64,000 nucleotides of DNA from Neospora caninum Liverpool. Its lineage: Eukaryota; Apicomplexa; Conoidasida; Eucoccidiorida; Sarcocystidae. Below, piece after piece: positions 14,486 through 27,000 of this stretch (position 1 is its first letter; every line of letters starts with the position of its first letter). Under the pieces are notes generated by a model that searched no databases, was not told the origin of the DNA, and saw nothing but the letters and a program-made list of their open reading frames with translations. The stretch lies in contig NC_018395.1 in the NCBI RefSeq assembly GCF_000208865.1, forward strand, positions 1,891,920 through 1,955,919. Reading direction: 5' to 3'. Both the position numbers and the translations under genes were made by a program.

Positions 14486-16108
14486 TCATGCCTCCTTCTC
14501 CCCTGTTCTCTCCCATCTCTCTTCTCGCCGTGTCTCGTTTGCTTCAGCGTTTCCTTTCCACTTTCCGTCCTTCTCCGCTGTCTGTTCTCTCTCCAGCGGC
14601 ATGGCCGGGAGCGAAGACGACGACGACTGTCGCCTGCCTTCCCTGCATTGAGAAACGAACGGCGGCGCCTCGGGCGAGAGACGGGAGCGAACATGACCCG
14701 AAACATAGAGCGGAAGGGCAGGAGAAAGAGGCAAGACAGTCGGAGGGTCCGGGACACGCCATCTGGTCGAGTAGCCGATTTGGTAGAGATGATGAATGCA
14801 CTGTTCCAAGCAGCCGCTTCGACGAAGCTCGGTATAACGCCTGAGATGAAAGTGGGCAGGCAGAAAGGGTGCAAAGAACGCAAAACGTGATTAAGAAGGA
14901 CAGCCCGACTGCGGCGAGCAGCCTCCCAAAACAAGGAAGACAAGAGAGCCCCACCAGAAACACACACACCAGATTTTATATAAATGGCGGTGTCCGTCGC
15001 CTTGTTCGCGTAAATGTGGGCTGAGCGTCTCTGTGACTTAAGGCCCACAAACGCACACGTTTTCCCTCTCTTCCTCACCAAAGACATCCACAACAGACTT
15101 ACATCTTTTACAAAATTGCGGCTCTACACTGCATGCATCACCATATGCTAAGGAAATAGATCTACAGTGTCCAGTATACGCTCTTGATTTCACGTATGCC
15201 AACACACAATATATAACCTGGACTTATAGGTGCGTTAAAAATACTCTTCTCCATGCCAGTCACGGTGGCGTGGATACTTTTTAAACGCTTGTTCGCGCTT
15301 GGTGCGTCACCTGTAGAGCAACAAGGCAGCCCGCGCGTCCTGGATAGAGTCGTGCGTCGTTTGCTGGATATGCAGATCGAGCAAATGAGCGGCGAGGAAT
15401 TTCAGAGACAGCAGCCGTCGCCCGGGGAGACGGAAGAGTTCCACTGTGTCGACGATTTGCGAGGAAGGAACGAAGAGGTTGATGATCCGGAAATCTTGAG
15501 ACAGACCATGGCCGACGAAGCTAAAAGAAACCCAGGCGCAAGAGGTGCACTACCGGTGAACGTGCGCGCACCGCTCTACATCGAGATTCGTCCGTGGATC
15601 TCTCTAGCTTCATCTGCACACTATCTCTGCCCAGCTCCCTCACCATCTCTGCATCTATCCACATGCATCCAACACTCTACAGCCGACTCGCTCTCTCTCT
15701 CTAATACAAATACATCTACACATCTATACACGCGCATACGCAACAGTAAACCTACACACGTATACTATATATATATATATGGCGGCCGAAGAAGTGTTTC
15801 TGCACATCAAGTGTGTGGGAGGAACGAACGAGGTGAAGTAGATTACTATGCGCGTCGCGCAATCTCTACTTCATCACGGGAAATTCACACACCTGCAGCT
15901 GGTAATGGACACTTTAGCGTCACAACTCCCAAAGATTCGAAGGAACGATTATTGGCTGAGCTACGCGAATAGTGTGACCCACAGCGCTCATCAGGAAGGA
16001 GTTAGGGAGAAATAACCATCATTCGCACGCGCCACTACACAAGTACACTTAAGTGTCTCTACGATTCGGGCGCCGTACGAAATCACCAGTACCATTTTTA
16101 CCTATGTC

Positions 16109-16147
<39 letters not shown>

Positions 16148-19100
16148 TCGTACACTCGAAAACATGCATACGATAGCAGTTATATGTATATCTGCACATG
16201 TAAGTTTACGTAGGACACAGACGCCCGTATGTGCAAAAAGTTCTTGTTCCTGTGCCTGCGGCCGGTGAGGTGCTTACACGCAACCTGCGTCGACGAGATA
16301 GCGGAGTTTTTGGTGTATCGCTTTCTTTGTCGACAGCCAGAACTGCGAGGCGTTGAGGTCCAAATCTCCCGGGCGAAGTCCAGAGAACCTGGCAGAGAGT
16401 AAGACACGAAAGGGAGCATGCGCCATCTCTCGTTCGGCAGCTGCGGCGACAGCGCGCGAGGAGACACAACAGCGACGGTGTAAAAGAAGGTAAAGCGAAG
16501 CCGAGAGACGGGGGAAGAGAGGGAGAGAGGAGGACGCAAGAAAGACAGAACGAAAGAAGCGATGGTCTCGGGGATCCCCAAACTGATAGGGAAGGCGAAC
16601 ACACCGCACCCGACACGTACGATACTCAAACACAGGCAAATGCGCGGTGTCGTGTTCTAGGACACTCTCCCGTCTTCCCCGAGTGTACATGCGGAGAACA
16701 CACGGCTCCAACATCGACAGACCGACGTGCCTTTACGCACAAACCAAAGAGTATATACACAAAAGCGACAGAGATGTGGGACGGCAGGACTTCCAGATTT
16801 GGTGTGTTAAGGTATCTCTGTCGAGCGCGAAGCTCTGTCCATCTGCCGCCCTTTCCCCACAAAGGGGAACACCTCTCTCGCGCCTTTCGGCTGTCCCGTC
16901 TCTAAAAACTTTGTCTTGTGTTTCTGCTTGCCTCGTCAAGTAATCCTTGGGCGCAGCTTTGAAGTGTACGTAGTGATCAATGAAGGGTACTCCCGCCTGA
17001 GGGCCTTCTCCTCGGAGGACACTCACTCTGTTTATGAACACATGCACAAACCAGGAACGAGGCGACTGCTTGGCTGTTCGACGTGCCTGCAACGACATCT
17101 ATGTGCCACAGACTTTTGCGGCACTTTGCAAACACGGAATCTGAGAAGGCCCGACAAACTCCGGCGTCACCACGCCTCCTGGTGCAGCGAAACACAAATA
17201 CGTTGGCGGCGAACGCACGCTCCACTCGCAAGGGCGGAAGAGCGGAGACACGACATGGCCTCCCTCTTCATTCCTGCTGCTGGTTTCCTCTTTCCATCGG
17301 TGTCTCTGGTCTCCTCCCAGCGCCTTTCAAGTCTGCTCCCGTGCCGGCGGCTTCGTTCGCGCGCCACTGTTCTCTCTGTATCTTTCGATCTCCTTAGCTG
17401 CCTTTCTTTCTCTGCTTTCTTTCGACTACACGTCTCTGTTTCCAGCTATTTGCCGCTCCTTCTGTGCACCGGTACCTTCTTCCTCCCTTGCTCTCCCCCT
17501 GTGCCTGTTTTCTCTCGATCTTGCCCCCACTCGCTGTCTGTCGATGTCACGCGCTTTCTCTTTACCTCGCAAGGGCCAAGGACTGTCGAGTGACAGGCTG
17601 TGAGCGATGACGGGGTGCGCTGAGTGAACACAGCGCCTCTTCGTCCTCGTAGCAGTCCTCCTCTGCAACAAATTCGGCATCCAACGCAACGAGCCATCCT
17701 CTTTGTTCCTCGTTCTCCTCCTTCCCTTCTCTGTCTTCTGGGGCGGCCGGCCGAACGGAAGGACAGACGCGAGGTAAATGCACGCCTTCCTCGTTGTCTG
17801 CGAGGTCGCTGGAGACCAGCTCAGCTCTCTCTTCCATCCCCTTCGCCTCTCCTGTCTCTCTTTGCTCTTTGTTCTCCACGTCGTCTCCCGATGGTTCTCG
17901 TTCTCTGAAACTCGTCGGTTTCGCCACTTCCCTCTCTTCTTTCCGGTCGGGACGACGGGCGCCGCAGGTCGGTTCCCCGCTCGTCCTCTCGACTTCCGCA
18001 GCCTCGCTCGCCGTCTCTCTCTTTGTGTCCCCGGAGGCGCCTGCCTCCCTCAGGACTTGGGTTTCTGACGCACTCTGCTCAACGCGCTTCTCTCGCTCTC
18101 GATCTTCTCCCGCCTCACGCGAACGCGGATGCCAAGAGGAAGCCGACGGAGACAGAGCGGCAGCGAGAGGAGTGGAAGAGGGCAAAGATGAAGACGCACA
18201 AGAAGAGAATGGCGACAGGCGATCGCCTTCTTTAGTGGCGTTGCGCCCCGACAGGGCTGTCGACAAGCGCAAGCCGTTCCCTCGGTGAAGGGCGACCAGC
18301 TCGCTGTGCGCTGCAAAAACAAGAGAGAAAGAGGCGACAAATCGAGAGGTGGCGGAGACGAAAAGGAGACCGAGAACAACAGACTCGCATGGAGACGGAA
18401 CAGAGGTTGCCGCGAAGGCGAGAGAAGAGACCAAAAAGACCGGGGGAACCGGCCCCTCCGCTCTGAACACAAAAGACACCAGCGGCGGCGTTTTCGTCCA
18501 GATGCTTCGCTTCAACGGGCTGTTCTCTCTCCCGGATGCAAGACGGCACGTGCTCGCCACGACACACGGATCCCGCACAAGCAACTCGCATCGGCTCTCG
18601 CTCCCTTCCTCCCTGTCCTGTCTCCCGACCGAGCTCCCGGCGTCCGCTCGCTTCCTCGTCATGTTTGTTTCGTTCCGCGGCGTCCTCGAACGGCCTTTAA
18701 ATACTTTGTCCACGCGACTTCTCGCTTACTCAGGGGCACGAACGTCGTGGGATGGGTCGCCGCGAGAGGGTGTAGTGAAATGTTTTTGTCCGCTTGGAAG
18801 AGACGGAAGGAGGCAGCGGGAGTCGCGCGCGCCATCTCGGCACTCTGCGTCCGCGCAGACTCCGCGTTTTCGCTCCCTGTCCCCGAAGTCTGCTCGTTGC
18901 CTCCTTCAGCTCCCACCGCTCGCGCCGCCGCCGTCTCGGCGCGGCTCGCGCCCCGACAACGCGAGGAGGAGAGCCCCTGGGAGACAAGCGACGGGCGAGT
19001 GTCTGGGCGACTGTCTGAGTCGCCGCGCTCTCCGTCGCTCTCGCTCCGCTCCCAGAGGGCGGGCGAGGCCGCAAGATGTTCTACCACCGCCGGAGACTCG

Positions 19101-21028
19101 AGCGCGTCGGCGCGCGTGAACTGCAGGAGAACCGGAATCTTCCACGAAGGCGAGAAGTCGAGAACGGTCTTCTCCTTCACGTAGGCCAGGACGTGGTCAT
19201 TCACCAAGAGCCACGTGTTCTTTCCTGGTCTACCCTTCCTTCTCGAGTCCTGCTCAGCCGCTGGGCGTCTCTCGGCTTCCTTCCTTTCCTCCGTCGCAGT
19301 GCCGTCGTTTTCTCCTTCGCTGGTCTGGCCAGAGACTTCTCTGCACTCTCCACCGCTCGATCCCAAATCGTTCCCGCAACGCGCCGGCTCGGTTCCTCTC
19401 TCTCCTCCGTCCTTTTCCTCTCCCGCAGGTTCCGGCTGTGCGTCTCCTCGGCCGTTGCCTTCCTTCCCGCGCTCGCCTGCCTCTTCTGCTGTCACGACTC
19501 TCCGCAGAGCATCCAAAGACGACGGCGAGGACGAAAGGGACGGATGCGCAGCCCGAGCAGCGGGAACCAGAGCTGTCGAGGAAAGAGATGGACTCGCAGA
19601 GTGCGCACAGGACGAACGCGCGGAAACCGTAGACGCGCAGCCTGCCTCACTGAACTGCTCCAGGCCGCTTTTGGACGGCACCCGGCGCATTCTCAAGTAC
19701 GGCTCAGGCACTCTGTGGCAACAAAAACACAAAGATCCATCTCGATTGAAGACAGCCATGAGCAAAAAAAACTCTCTGGTGCGGTTCCCTCTGGATTTTT
19801 CGCTCCGTCTCTTGCTCTGCCGCTAGACGTCGCCCCATCACCCCGTCTACCGCGCTACCTCTCCAGCCCGTTCGCTCCCCTTACTCTTCGCCTCTTCCGT
19901 TGTTCCCTTTCTTCCTCTAGTTTTGTTACTTTCCGACAGGAGCCTGTGAAAACACGTTTTCTTCGGTCCTTTCCATTCTTAGATATCTGTCTTCCGCTCT
20001 TCCGCTTTCCCAGCATTCCTCTCGTTTCTCGTGCGCGACGGCGCGCCGAGGATCATAGTCCACGATGCGTTTGTTCTCCACTTTCTGCATCTTTTTGGTC
20101 CTCCCTCTCCTCTTCCTTCCCCCTCTCTTCTTTTCTCCGCTTTTTTTCTCCTCTGTTTACCTCACAAACAGCAGCAATCGCTCTTCTTCCTCAACGTCCC
20201 GCAGCTCCACGGGACTCGTCACATTCGCTGCTTCGCCTCCGTCGTCGTCTCCCTCGTCGCGAGTTTCGCTCGACTTCTCGGCCTGTCCCTGCCTCCCTGG
20301 CGAGCTACTGCAGAACGCGTGTGTGCTGGGCAGCGGCGCTCTTCGGCCTCTCTCCCCCTCCACGCTTCCTGCGTCGCCTCGCTCGGATTCCGAGGGACAG
20401 ACGCGAGGCGACGCAGAGACACTTCGGCCAGAAAGAAAGAGAGACGACAGGGGCGCAGAGGACGCGGAAAGAAACGGTGAAGCAGAAGACGGAGACGACG
20501 ACAGAGAAGACGAAGAGGGACACGAGGGAACAGGGGACGAAGGAGAGGGAGGAGAGGAAGAAATAAAAGACGAAGAAACAGAAGACGCAAAAACACAAGA
20601 CGTAGAAGCAGCGGAAGAGGAACTAGCACCTGACGAAGACGAGCTTGACGAGTTAACGGCAGCGCGTGGTCGCCCAGTTAGAGCTGGAGGGTGTAGAGTG
20701 GGAGACGAGGACTTGTCCGGGAGACGGAAATCCCGAGACGGAGACACCGGCCTTTTTGGGGGTGAGAGCGAAGAGACGAGTGAAGAAACCGGAGAGCGAA
20801 CGCCAAATAAAACAGCTGTAAGAACATACTGGACTGCTCCAGGGAAGGCCTCCTGCCGCACTCGAGGCAGTCGCTGAAAACGCACGCAGGCACAGGTTGG
20901 AAGGGAGGTCTACAACAGTGTCGATCCCCATACACATGCGTTCACGCGTTTCACGCATAACATCTGTGCAGGTGTGCACGTGCAAGAGTCTGCTCATATA
21001 AGGCCGCATCTGTATACCTGCATACACA

Positions 21029-21063
<35 letters not shown>

Positions 21064-24000
21064 ATATATAAGCATGTTGACGCGCAGAGACTAAAAACTG
21101 ACAGAAAAGGACGGAGAATAAGGACTTTCTTCTCCCGCTTCGGCGTTTGGGCCCTTGCCTGGAACGCTCGTTTCGCGTACGCACGCATGCGATCCTTATC
21201 TTTCCAAAAACAAATCCCCCCAAGAAAGACTTTCTTGACCAGAGTCTCTGCTCTCCTCTCGAAGCTTCTCGTCTCAACGGACGACACAACGGGTTTGCCG
21301 AAAGTTTGTTCGCCACGCACGCACACGCACGTCAGTACCTTGCGTTTCGCCGAAACCACGAGACGCATGCAAGCCAGGCTCAGCATAGCGGGAGGCGAGA
21401 ACTTTTCACGCGTTTCTCGCTCGAGCCCCCTGCAGAGTCACCAGTCCCTCGGCGGCCAGCCGTTCCACAAGAGAAGCGCGGAAAGTCGCCTGCTCTGTGT
21501 ACCCGTCCTTCAGGTGTTCTTCTTCGCTGGTTGGGCTGCTTTTTGCCAAGCACGTCCTCGGCCAACTCAGGCTCACCTCGGTTTCTGTGGCTTCTCCCGA
21601 GGGCTGCAGTTTTACCCAGAACCCGCTACCGAGGAAGGACGGACGGCATCGCCTGCTCTCTTCACGGCCTTCCCGCGTCGCTTCGTCGGATGTACGGACA
21701 CCTCTGCTGTCCGTTCCGCGAGTTTCTTTTCTTCCTCGGCCACGCCTCAGCTGCGCCGCCACGCCTGCCGGAGCTCGCCAGCATGCAGCGTCTTGTTCAC
21801 TCTCCAGGTTCGCGTCGATGAGGAGCAGAGGAGGGTACGCGGTGAGAGAGGTTTCAGTTTTTCTTTGGACTCTCGCAGCTCCCGTCCGCACACCGACAGC
21901 ACATCCCTCTTGCTCGTCTTCGTCTCGCTCGCCAATGCCCTCGCTTTGTCCTTTTCCTTTCTCCTTCGCGTTTTCTTCCTCGCTCTCCTCCGGAATGTTG
22001 CACTGCGCACCCTCGCGCTTTCCGCCTGTTACCGCTCCAGCACGGGGGAAACCCTCACCCTTGTTCTTTCTTCTCCTCTCCTTCGCTCCCCTTCCGCAGT
22101 GAAGGATCAACGAATGTTCCAACACCTCAATGAAAGAGAGCGGCGCGGTAGCACTCTGCATCCGTGTATCTCCCTCCCGGTCTTTACTCGAAAAAGAAGA
22201 GGGAGGCGACGGAGACAAGGAGGAAGAAGAAACCGAGCAGTCGCTCGAGCAGTCGCTCTCCACGGAGACTTCTTTGCGAGGATACCGCAACGGGAGAATG
22301 AATCTGGAGTCAATCTCGATCGCGTCTCTCTGCTCGCCACTTGCTGCGTCCGGTTCACGTAGGCGAAACAGGAACTCGACCAGCGAGGAAGGTGCACTCG
22401 GCGAGGAAGCTGTCGTCAGGTCTTCGCGCAGATGCTCAAGAAGAAGGTCAAAGAAGACACGCGTTCTTCGCGCCAAGGCAGAGAACGGCCCTGCATGCGC
22501 AAGACGTCAGAGAGGACAGACACTTGCCGCGGGATCCACCTCGTGTTTTCTTTGCGTATATGGACATCCGAAAACGGGAGCAAATGACCCCGCATCGCGT
22601 CTCCTGAGCATTCCGAAATGAGGATATACGCGCTGAGTAGGCGACACAAACCTCTACGTGGACGCACCGAGCGTATCGGACATGGCCTTGTGTGTGCGCT
22701 CGCTCGCTGCATGCCTTGCCAAGAACGCGTCAAAGCAAACGGTAATCATCTCTCAAAAGCGTGCACGGCTCTCTCGTCGTCCACGCACGAAGCGAGGAGG
22801 ACAACCCACACGAGATGCAAAAGTATATGCATACGTGTATATATATACTTTTCCATATGCAAGCACATACAAATATCCTCATATATACCCTGGAATCCCC
22901 TGGATACGTTGACCGATTCATGAAATGCGTTTTTGTGGCAGACATGATTGTCTGAATATGTGGACCGACCGTTCGGTTGTTCTTACACCCTCCATGTAAG
23001 CCACAGGCTACGTCGCCTCTGGTCTTCCTTTCTTCGAGTTTTTGGTTTTTTCGCTTGCCGTCGGGAGCGTTCGCGTCCTCTGGCTTCCTCTTACCTCCAC
23101 GGGTGTTTTGTTCTCCTTCCGACGGCGTACGAGGGAGAAAGGCGTGGAAGACTCTCTCTCGTCGCATGCGGGGCAACTCGCTCAGAATCCGCTGGAAGTT
23201 TCTGCTTTGACAAATGCGCCGGCAGGGATCCGCCTCCGTCCTAAAAAAGAAAACAATCGACAGTTGACGGGATGTCGAAATGACCGCTGCGAAAGTGGAG
23301 GAAGGGGGAGGTCGCGACACAGAGAGAGAGAGAGAGACCTAAAACAAGAAGACGCGGAGAAAGAAGAGAAATCGGAAAGAACGCGCGCGACGAGCGACGA
23401 CACACACGCCGCCAATGAAACGGACGTCGAACAGGAGGCAGGAGACGCGAACAGAATGGAGACCGTCTCGCCTCTCACTCGAGAGAGAGCGAAGAACGCT
23501 CGGACAGCAGTGCGCGACGCAACGCGGAAGAACGCCGAGAGAGAGGTACGCGGGGGAGAGCGCATCGCGGATGTGCAGAAGCATTTCAGAGCTTCCCATC
23601 TAGCGGCAGTTCTGCGGAAACCGGTGTCAAGACGCGAGGAAGACGCAAAGGCCAAACAGTGAGGGAGCGAACAACTGCTAAGCAAAATGTGCTGGAGTGC
23701 GCCTCTCACCGAGCTAGGTCGAGCATGTGCAGAAGGAAGCCGAGCTCGCACGCAACACATGCGTTCCGATCGCACTGAAGAACAGAGGGACAGAGAGCGC
23801 GTCCTTGTCTTACAATCGGGGACGAGGCTGCATGGTTACGCACATCCTTTCGCGCTTCGAGGCACTCGCCACGTTCTCAAATTGAATTGGACAGCCAACG
23901 GCGAACGGCCTCTCGTGCTCGTCGCTTCTGCTCCTCTGAAACCTGTCCCTCCGCTCTCCCTTGTTCTCCCTCTCTCCCTTATTCTCTCTCTACCTCCTTC

Positions 24001-27000
24001 TCTTCCCTGTTCTTCCTCCCTATCTCTTTCTCATCCTCGTTCTCCCTCTGTATCGTTTTCTCTTACTTGCTGTCTCTCTCTACCTCTCCGTCTTCTTTTT
24101 TCTATCTCTCTCTCTCTCTTCCGTATTCTCTCTCTCCATCTCTCCATCCTTCTCTTCCTCGCTGTACGTATCTTCCTGAATCTCTGGTTTCGTCTCTCTC
24201 TTTCTCTTCTCGTTGGCTGCCTTTGTCTTTGTGTGTGTCACTCTCTGTGTGCAGGGGTAGGCCTCCGTCGCACGGACATCTGACTTCCGACACACGAGCT
24301 GTCCGCTGCGGCGAGAAACGCCTGCACGCTTGCGTGCCCGCGATGTTTCCTTTCTGCGACGCCAGTTCGCTTCGATGCCCTCGAGGAACTCCTGGCTACT
24401 TCCGGTTTCCCGGCCTTCTTCTCTCGCTCGTTTGCCGCTCTGCCACGCGGCGCGAACCTACCAGGTGGTTTGCGAGCGGCTCTTTGAAGATAGGCGTGAA
24501 GAAAACAGCTTGTGCGACTGCGTGCACCAGATCTCTTTCGTTCTTTCCAGATTTCTCAATCCCCGCAAACGGCGTCGGATTCATCAACCTCGGCAACTGT
24601 GCCGCATGCTCTCTGTTCTCGGTCACCCAGGAACGCCCCTCTGGCGGCCACACAGGAAAATTTCGAAAGCGAGAAGGAATGGCATCTGTTCTCTCGCGTC
24701 TGCTCCGCGCCGCTCTCCTCGCCGCAGGCGCATGCAGACGAGAGCAAGAAGACGGGGAACAAGCAACCGGGGGGGCGGGAGAACAGAGAGAAGAGAAGGA
24801 AGAAGACAGGAAAGAAGAAGCGAGAGGAGAAGACACGAAAGAAGAAGAGAGAGACGAAGAGAGAGAAGAGGGAGAAGAAACGGATGAAGGAGAGAAGGAA
24901 GAAGCACGTGGACGAACGCGAAACGGAGAAGATTGCTCTGAAGCCTTCGGAGGAGAGAGAGGCGAATGTTGCGTCTGCCGGGAGTGACGCAAGCAAGGCG
25001 AGGAAGTGCACGCCTCTCCACCTGCAAAGACGCAACACAGAAGCACGATGCGCGCAGAATGCTCACGACCAGAAACCAGGAAAACCCTGTCCTACACGGT
25101 GACGACAAAGTCTTTTCTGTGTGGTGCACGATCACACCTCAAAGACTTGAGGAAGGGAAACGCCCCTCGCATGCTTCCTTTCTCTCTTGACGCCTGCTGT
25201 CGTCGCGTGGCTTTCTTTTCCATCTCTCTCTGCTCGCTGTTCGCTTCGTGTGTTCGTCTTCCCGTCGAGCCCTCCTGTTTTTCATCTTCTCCCGTCCTTC
25301 CCGACAGGTCCGTCCCAGCGCCTCCGCGTTCTGTCTTCTCCTCTGCCGGACTCTTTCCTTTTCTGTTTGTCTTCGACTCTCCACAAGCACAATCCACCAA
25401 CGCACCGCACGGCGCGCGCCTGTGTGCAGAGGCCGAAGCTATCAATGCATGGAGTGTGGGGCGTGTGGAAGCGGGGAGCGGAGCTCCAGTGAGAAAACAC
25501 CAGAGGGGGCTACCGTGCAAAACGGAGCGACGGCCCAAGGGATATACGCTGCGACAGCAAAGGAGGCAAGATGGATGGAGAGAGTCTTTCATCGTCCTCT
25601 CAGTGAGGAAAAACCGAAGCCGAAGTTTTGTCGCCTCTGCCTGCTGTTTCCCCCGAAAGACACGTGCAACGAGTTCTCGTCCTGCCGTCTCGCGCGGCGA
25701 AAAGACGCACCTGTTTGTTCCTCTTCTGCCTCTTCCGGCTCTGTACCCTCTTGCGAATCCTCCGCGCTGGTCAGCCATTCGTCGCCGGTCTCGTCTTCCG
25801 AGGCGGAGGAGAGAGAAGCGGAAGAAAGGAGATCTGCAATTTCTTCGTAGAAGCGCATGTCTCGTCCTAGCCAAGGCCCTCGCTTCTCTTCTCGTTCTTC
25901 CCGTCTAAAGCCTCGTGCCTGCCTTCCCAGCGCCTCCCCGTCCCATTGAGCATGGAAAGGAGTAGCGAAAGAACAGTCTGGAGGGGAAGAGAACGCTGAG
26001 GAAGAAGCGAACGCTGAGGAAGAAGACAACGCTGAGGAAGAAGAGAACGCCGCAAAAGAAGAGGAAGCGCACGACAAGGAAGTAAAGGGAGAGAAAGCAG
26101 GAGAGGACGACGAGAGAGAAGAGGAAGCGAATGACGAGGAACAAGGAGCGAAGGACGGAAAGGACGAGGAAGAGAAGGACGCGGAAGAAAAAGGAGAGAA
26201 AGCAGGAGAAGACGACGACAGAGAAGACGGAGACGACGAGGAAAACGAAGGAGAGAAAGACACGGAATGATGTTGAACAAAATGAGGAAAAGGGGTAAGG
26301 GATGTTTGAGGAGGCGAGACGGCATCGTTCGCACGAAGGTCGGAGGAGCTTCCATGGAGGTTGTGTTTGAAAGCGTCATTCCCGCTCGCAGCTGGGTGCT
26401 GTTTCGCTTGTGCCGAGAAATCAAGAAAGGGTCCGTCTCGTTTCCCGTTTTCGCCTTTTCTCTGCAAGAGCGGCAGGCTAGAAGCAACGGAGGGACAGAA
26501 GGGAGACGAGTGAGGAGAAAACTGAAACGGCCGACACTTCCTCTCCGTCCGCTCCCCTCGACCTTCCGCCTGGGCCTCTCCCGGATGCGAAGAAGGAAAC
26601 GAAGACGCAGAGACGGAAGAAGGAAAGGCAGAGGAAAACGAGGACAGAGAAGACAAAGGAGCGTCCGACTGAAGCACGAAAGAAGAGGAAGGATAGAACG
26701 GCGAGGCGCGCGAGCGGAGCTGCGTCGCGGGTTTTTCCGTCGGCGTCTTTCCGCGTTCTTCGCCTCCCTGCTCTGCCGACGCTTCGCCGCGCGACTCGGG
26801 TTCCTCGGTCCACTGCGCTTCTTCAGATCCCGGCATCTCCCACGACGGCGCGGACGCGGAGAGAACGAAACCGCTGGAGATCCCATCGAGTCCGTTTCCT
26901 GCATGCGCGGCTTGCTCTTGGCCGTGTCCGCCAGAGAAGGGAACAGACGCTTCGATCTCGCTCGGCGTGCTGCCGTCTCTCGGTGCAAGCGAGTGCTTCA

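Noticed and set aside
15253..15972. 239-codon plus-strand frame resembling a charged protein
   Set aside because: The opposite strand encodes the PAN2 exonuclease exon (GHGLSQDFR...THDSIQDAR) with exact splice phases; the plus frame is its shadow.
19076..22362. Long Arg/Ser-rich plus-strand frames (up to 496 codons)
   Set aside because: They lie antisense to PAN2 exons and purine-rich introns; composition follows the strand bias and no motif is present.
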